Below are positions 61,435 through 64,000 of a stretch of DNA of 64,000 nucleotides, one piece after another. Below the pieces are notes generated by a model. It did not search any database. It was given only the letters and a program-made list of their open reading frames with translations, and was not told the origin of the DNA. A program made the translations under genes and the position numbers. The number at the start of each line of letters is the position of its first letter. Position 1 is the stretch's first letter. This DNA is from JALORV01 sp963702595 (lineage in GTDB: Bacteria > Pseudomonadota > Gammaproteobacteria > Burkholderiales > Burkholderiaceae_F), in contig CAVPDC010000016.1 in NCBI GenBank assembly GCA_963702595.1, forward strand, positions 124,001 to 188,000. The letters are read 5' to 3'.

Positions 61435-63792
61435 TCACTCCCGCGTCTTCAGCACGGCCACCAGGTCGAGCCGGTCGACACGGCGCCGCACAATCAGCGC
61501 ACTGGCCACCCCGGCACCCAGCACGACCAGCGCGGCAAAGGCATACGTGCGCGGCTCGATGATCAGCGGAATGCGAAACGTCTCCGGCTCGATCAGTCCG
61601 ACGATGAACGCCGACAGGCCATATCCGGCCAGCCAGCCGATCGGTACCGCGACCAGCAGTTGCAGTCCCAGTTCGCCCAGCAGCAGCCACGACACTTCAG
61701 CCCGCGTCATGCCGAGTACCCGCAGGCTGGCCAGCTCCCAGGCCCGCTCGGCGAGCGCAATGCGGGCGCTGTTGTAGACGACGCCAAAGGCGATCGTGGC
61801 AGCGAGCACGCTGAGCACGGTCGTGAAGATCAGGATGTTGCGCGCCGAGGTCTCCCGGAAGTTGCGGATGATCGGGCCGATCTCGACGGCGAAGGCCACG
61901 CGTGGCGTTTCCTTCACCTGCTGCAGAAAGCGCACGCGCTCGGACGCGTCCAGTCGCAGCCGCGCGCCGGACATGGCATCGCCCTCCCCGAGCAGGCGGT
62001 TCAGCGCGTCGATGTGCATGAAGGCCGGCGTGCCCATCAGGTCGGCCACCAGCGCGACCACCGGCACATCGAGGCTCTTGCGCGCGCCCTGCAGCACTTC
62101 GACCCGGACGCGGTCACCCGGACGCACGGCCAGCAGATCGGCCAGCGTGCGATTGATGACCAGGCCTTCGTCGGGCAGCGGCACATCGCGCAGATCGTCA
62201 TCCAGCAAAAGGCGCAGCGTCGCTCCGGTTGGCAGACCGGTCAACGTCGTTCGGTAGCTGCGGTGGCCGTGCAAGAGTCTGACCGGAGCCGAGCGGTCAA
62301 TCTCTACGCGCATCACGCCGGGTAATCGCATCAGCTCGTACACGGCACTGTTCGACGCCGGTTCCGCCAGCACCAGACTGACGTCCTGGCGCTCGCGCAT
62401 GCGGAACTCGACTTCGAACAGGTAGTCGATTGCGTCTCGCCACCAGGTGCCGGAAATCAGTATCGCGACCGCGCCGGCAATTCCAAGCGTCGTGGCGAGC
62501 GCGCGCCCCGGTCGGCGCTCCATATCGCGCAGGAGCATGCGCAGTGCCGGCGAATACAGCCGCCCGAGTCCGAAGCGCTCGGCCACGGTCCGACGGTACG
62601 TCGGCGGTGAAGGTGGCTGCATGGCTGTTGAAGGGGCCAGGCGCACGACACCCTGCAGTGCGCGCAGCGCTCCGGCAAGGGCTGCCACGAGCGAGGCCAG
62701 CGCGCCGTACGCCACCACCCAAAGCGGCAGTTCAAAGTCGAGCGTTGGAAAGTGGAAGAACTCGGCGTAGAGCTCGGTCAGCAGGCGGCCCAGCCAGGCA
62801 CCGGCGGCGAGGCCCGTCACGATGCCGAGCAACACGATCACCAGCACGAATTTCAGGTAGTGCAGGCCGATGCGGACGTTGGGATAGCCGAGCGCCTTCA
62901 GCACCGCGATCTGCCCACGTTGCGTGCCGATCTGCCGCGTCAGTACAACGTTCAGCAGGAACACGGCGACACCGAGGAAAACGCTCGGCAGCACCAGCCC
63001 GAACACGCGCATCTCGGCAATCTCCTGCGTGATGGCCTTGTGCGACGGCTGCTCGTCCCTTCCATAGGCACCCGTCGAGCCGTAGGGTTCAAGCAGCCGG
63101 TCGAGCCGATCGATCGTCGCACCTTCGGATGCCCCGTGCGCGAGTCGCAGTGCCACGCGGTTGAACGCGCCTTCCATGTTGAACGCTGCCGCCAGACGCT
63201 TGCGGCCGATCCAGAAGATGCCGAAGCTGGCGTCGTCGCCGACCCCGTGCGCCGCCGGGAAGATGTACTCGGGCGACAGCACGATGCCGACCACCTCGAG
63301 CTGCTCGCGCTTGCCATTGAGCAGGGCGCGCAGCGTCGAGCCCGGCTTCAACCCGCGCTTGTCGGCAAAAGTCTGGTTCACGAGGACCTGGTTCGAATCG
63401 GGCGCATCGATCCAGCGCCCGGCCATCAGCGTCAGCCGGTTCATCGCCGGCAGGCCATGCTCCGGCAGCGCGATTATCCGGCCGACCGTTGGCTCGACAA
63501 CGCCGGGCAGATCCAGCAGCACGTCGTAGCTCAGTGTCGCCGCGACCGCGGCGACGCCGGGCAGCTCCAGAATGCGTGGCGCGACACTTGTCGGCACGCG
63601 GCGAGCCGTCGCAAACACCTGCGCGAAGCGCGCGCTCTCGTAATACTCGGCCTGCATGCGCTTCAGCGCCTCATAGGTCGACAGCGAGGCGCTGAACGCC
63701 GCGATGCCACTCGCCACCACCAGTGCGATCGTCACCACCTGTCCCCGCAGGTGCCAGATGTCCCGCACCAGCTTGCGGTCCAGCATGCTCAC
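61435..63792 (-). CDS. ABC exporter permease, FtsX-like with two domains
   Basis: A 785-residue permease starting at a GTG that overlaps the ATPase stop by four bases (GTGA), with GAGGAG eight bases ahead. An ATG six bases later is possible. Two FtsX-type membrane blocks surround a large periplasmic MacB-PCD-like region. Helix clusters begin RGQVVTIALVVASGIAAFSAS and the last is TYAFAALVVLGAGVASALIV. With the adaptor and ATPase it would form a tripartite or MacB-like mechanotransmission exporter. Confidence 0.92.
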   Translation of the reverse strand: MSMLDRKLVRDIWHLRGQVVTIALVVASGIAAFSASLSTYEALKRMQAEYYESARFAQVFATARRVPTSVAPRILELPGVAAVAATLSYDVLLDLPGVVEPTVGRIIALPEHGLPAMNRLTLMAGRWIDAPDSNQVLVNQTFADKRGLKPGSTLRALLNGKREQLEVVGIVLSPEYIFPAAHGVGDDASFGIFWIGRKRLAAAFNMEGAFNRVALRLAHGASEGATIDRLDRLLEPYGSTGAYGRDEQPSHKAITQEIAEMRVFGLVLPSVFLGVAVFLLNVVLTRQIGTQRGQIAVLKALGYPNVRIGLHYLKFVLVIVLLGIVTGLAAGAWLGRLLTELYAEFFHFPTLDFELPLWVVAYGALASLVAALAGALRALQGVVRLAPSTAMQPPSPPTYRRTVAERFGLGRLYSPALRMLLRDMERRPGRALATTLGIAGAVAILISGTWWRDAIDYLFEVEFRMRERQDVSLVLAEPASNSAVYELMRLPGVMRVEIDRSAPVRLLHGHRSYRTTLTGLPTGATLRLLLDDDLRDVPLPDEGLVINRTLADLLAVRPGDRVRVEVLQGARKSLDVPVVALVADLMGTPAFMHIDALNRLLGEGDAMSGARLRLDASERVRFLQQVKETPRVAFAVEIGPIIRNFRETSARNILIFTTVLSVLAATIAFGVVYNSARIALAERAWELASLRVLGMTRAEVSWLLLGELGLQLLVAVPIGWLAGYGLSAFIVGLIEPETFRIPLIIEPRTYAFAALVVLGAGVASALIVRRRVDRLDLVAVLKTRE

Positions 63793-64000
63793 CACTGGAT
63801 CTCCTCGGGCGAGAGCTTCGTTGTGTTGACCTTGACCTCGGCGATGCGACCATCGGCCATGCGCAGCACGCGGTCAGCGATGCCGGCGATGGCAGCGTTG
63901 TGCGTGATCACCGCGGCCGTCGTGCCGAGCTCCTGGTTGATGCGCGCGATGGCCTGCAGCACGACCTTGCCGGTTGCATAGTCGAGGGCACCCGTCGGCT
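63789..64000 (-). CDS. ABC transporter ATPase, C-terminal fragment (N-terminus outside window)
   Basis: The last 70 codons of the ATPase: PTGALDYATGKVVLQ is the D-loop after Walker B, and AVITHNAAIAGIADRVL holds the H-loop histidine. It ends SPEEIQW. The Walker A and signature motifs lie beyond the right edge. It is the first gene of the exporter operon on the minus strand. Confidence 0.93.
   Translation of the reverse strand, partial: PTGALDYATGKVVLQAIARINQELGTTAAVITHNAAIAGIADRVLRMADGRIAEVKVNTTKLSPEEIQW

Overview
The window is a GC-rich, gene-dense stretch of a Gram-negative chromosome. Gene content and order point to Betaproteobacteria, probably Burkholderiales. The markers are coq7 / OsmC-like / rplM-rpsI / DUF6776 / bactofilin / erpA / anmK / M23 peptidase / tyrS / dtd, the glyA-nrdR and ribD-ribE-ribB-ribH-nusB-thiL-pgpA-pncC clusters, a neutral trimeric porin, a Bug-type solute receptor and a short-chain-length PHA depolymerase. 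I assign no species. I saw no rRNA, tRNA, CRISPR array, insertion sequence or prophage.

Layout. 1-6.6 kb: two tandem copies of an exported two-gene cassette (DUF1800 lipoprotein then twin-arginine DUF1501 protein), the left one cut by the window edge. 6.7-9.4 kb: dacB (PBP4) and an elaB/yqjD-yqjE-yqjK-type envelope operon. 9.5-15.2 kb: an EamA transporter, pyrF, a CNNM/CBS protein, a TPR protein and a fluoroacetate-dehalogenase-like hydrolase. 15.3-28.9 kb, all on the minus strand: glyA (behind a ZTP riboswitch), nrdR, two Hsp20 genes, an MscS-type channel, ribD, ribE, a CPBP protease, an old-yellow-enzyme oxidoreductase, ribB fused to a degenerate ribA, ribH, nusB, thiL, pgpA, pncC. 28.9-33.3 kb: a MgtC/DUF4010 membrane protein, phosphatase, YbhB, dtd, tyrS. 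33.4-39.6 kb: M23 peptidase and anmK (plus), then erpA, bactofilin, DUF6776, rpsI, rplM (minus) and an OsmC-family gene. 39.6-48.2 kb: coq7, porin, a frameshifted glpD, glpK, a Bug receptor, a nucleotidyltransferase, a PHA depolymerase and a DUF2238 membrane protein. 48.3-64 kb: small unknown proteins, a long-chain acyl-CoA ligase, a zinc aminopeptidase, a PaaK-like ligase, a molybdopterin oxidoreductase, two M20 hydrolases, small envelope proteins, and an ABC exporter (adaptor, permease, truncated ATPase).

How the parts fit. The 15-29 kb block joins one-carbon metabolism (glyA), ribonucleotide reductase control (nrdR), flavin synthesis, rRNA antitermination (nusB), thiamine diphosphate formation (thiL) and phospholipid synthesis (pgpA). 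The Hsp20 pair, channel, protease and flavoenzyme sit inside an otherwise conserved order. The ribB fusion lacks the zinc cysteines of GTP cyclohydrolase II, so a true ribA is expected elsewhere. Three genes (mscS-type channel, glpD, PHA depolymerase) carry apparent single-base frame breaks. These may be real or may be assembly errors.

The most notable items for follow-up are the duplicated DUF1800/DUF1501 cassette with an inserted four-cysteine module, the ZTP riboswitch, an orphan terminator that suggests a small RNA upstream of rplM, an 18-bp perfect inverted repeat between the Hsp20 genes, and a complete fluoroacetate-dehalogenase signature.
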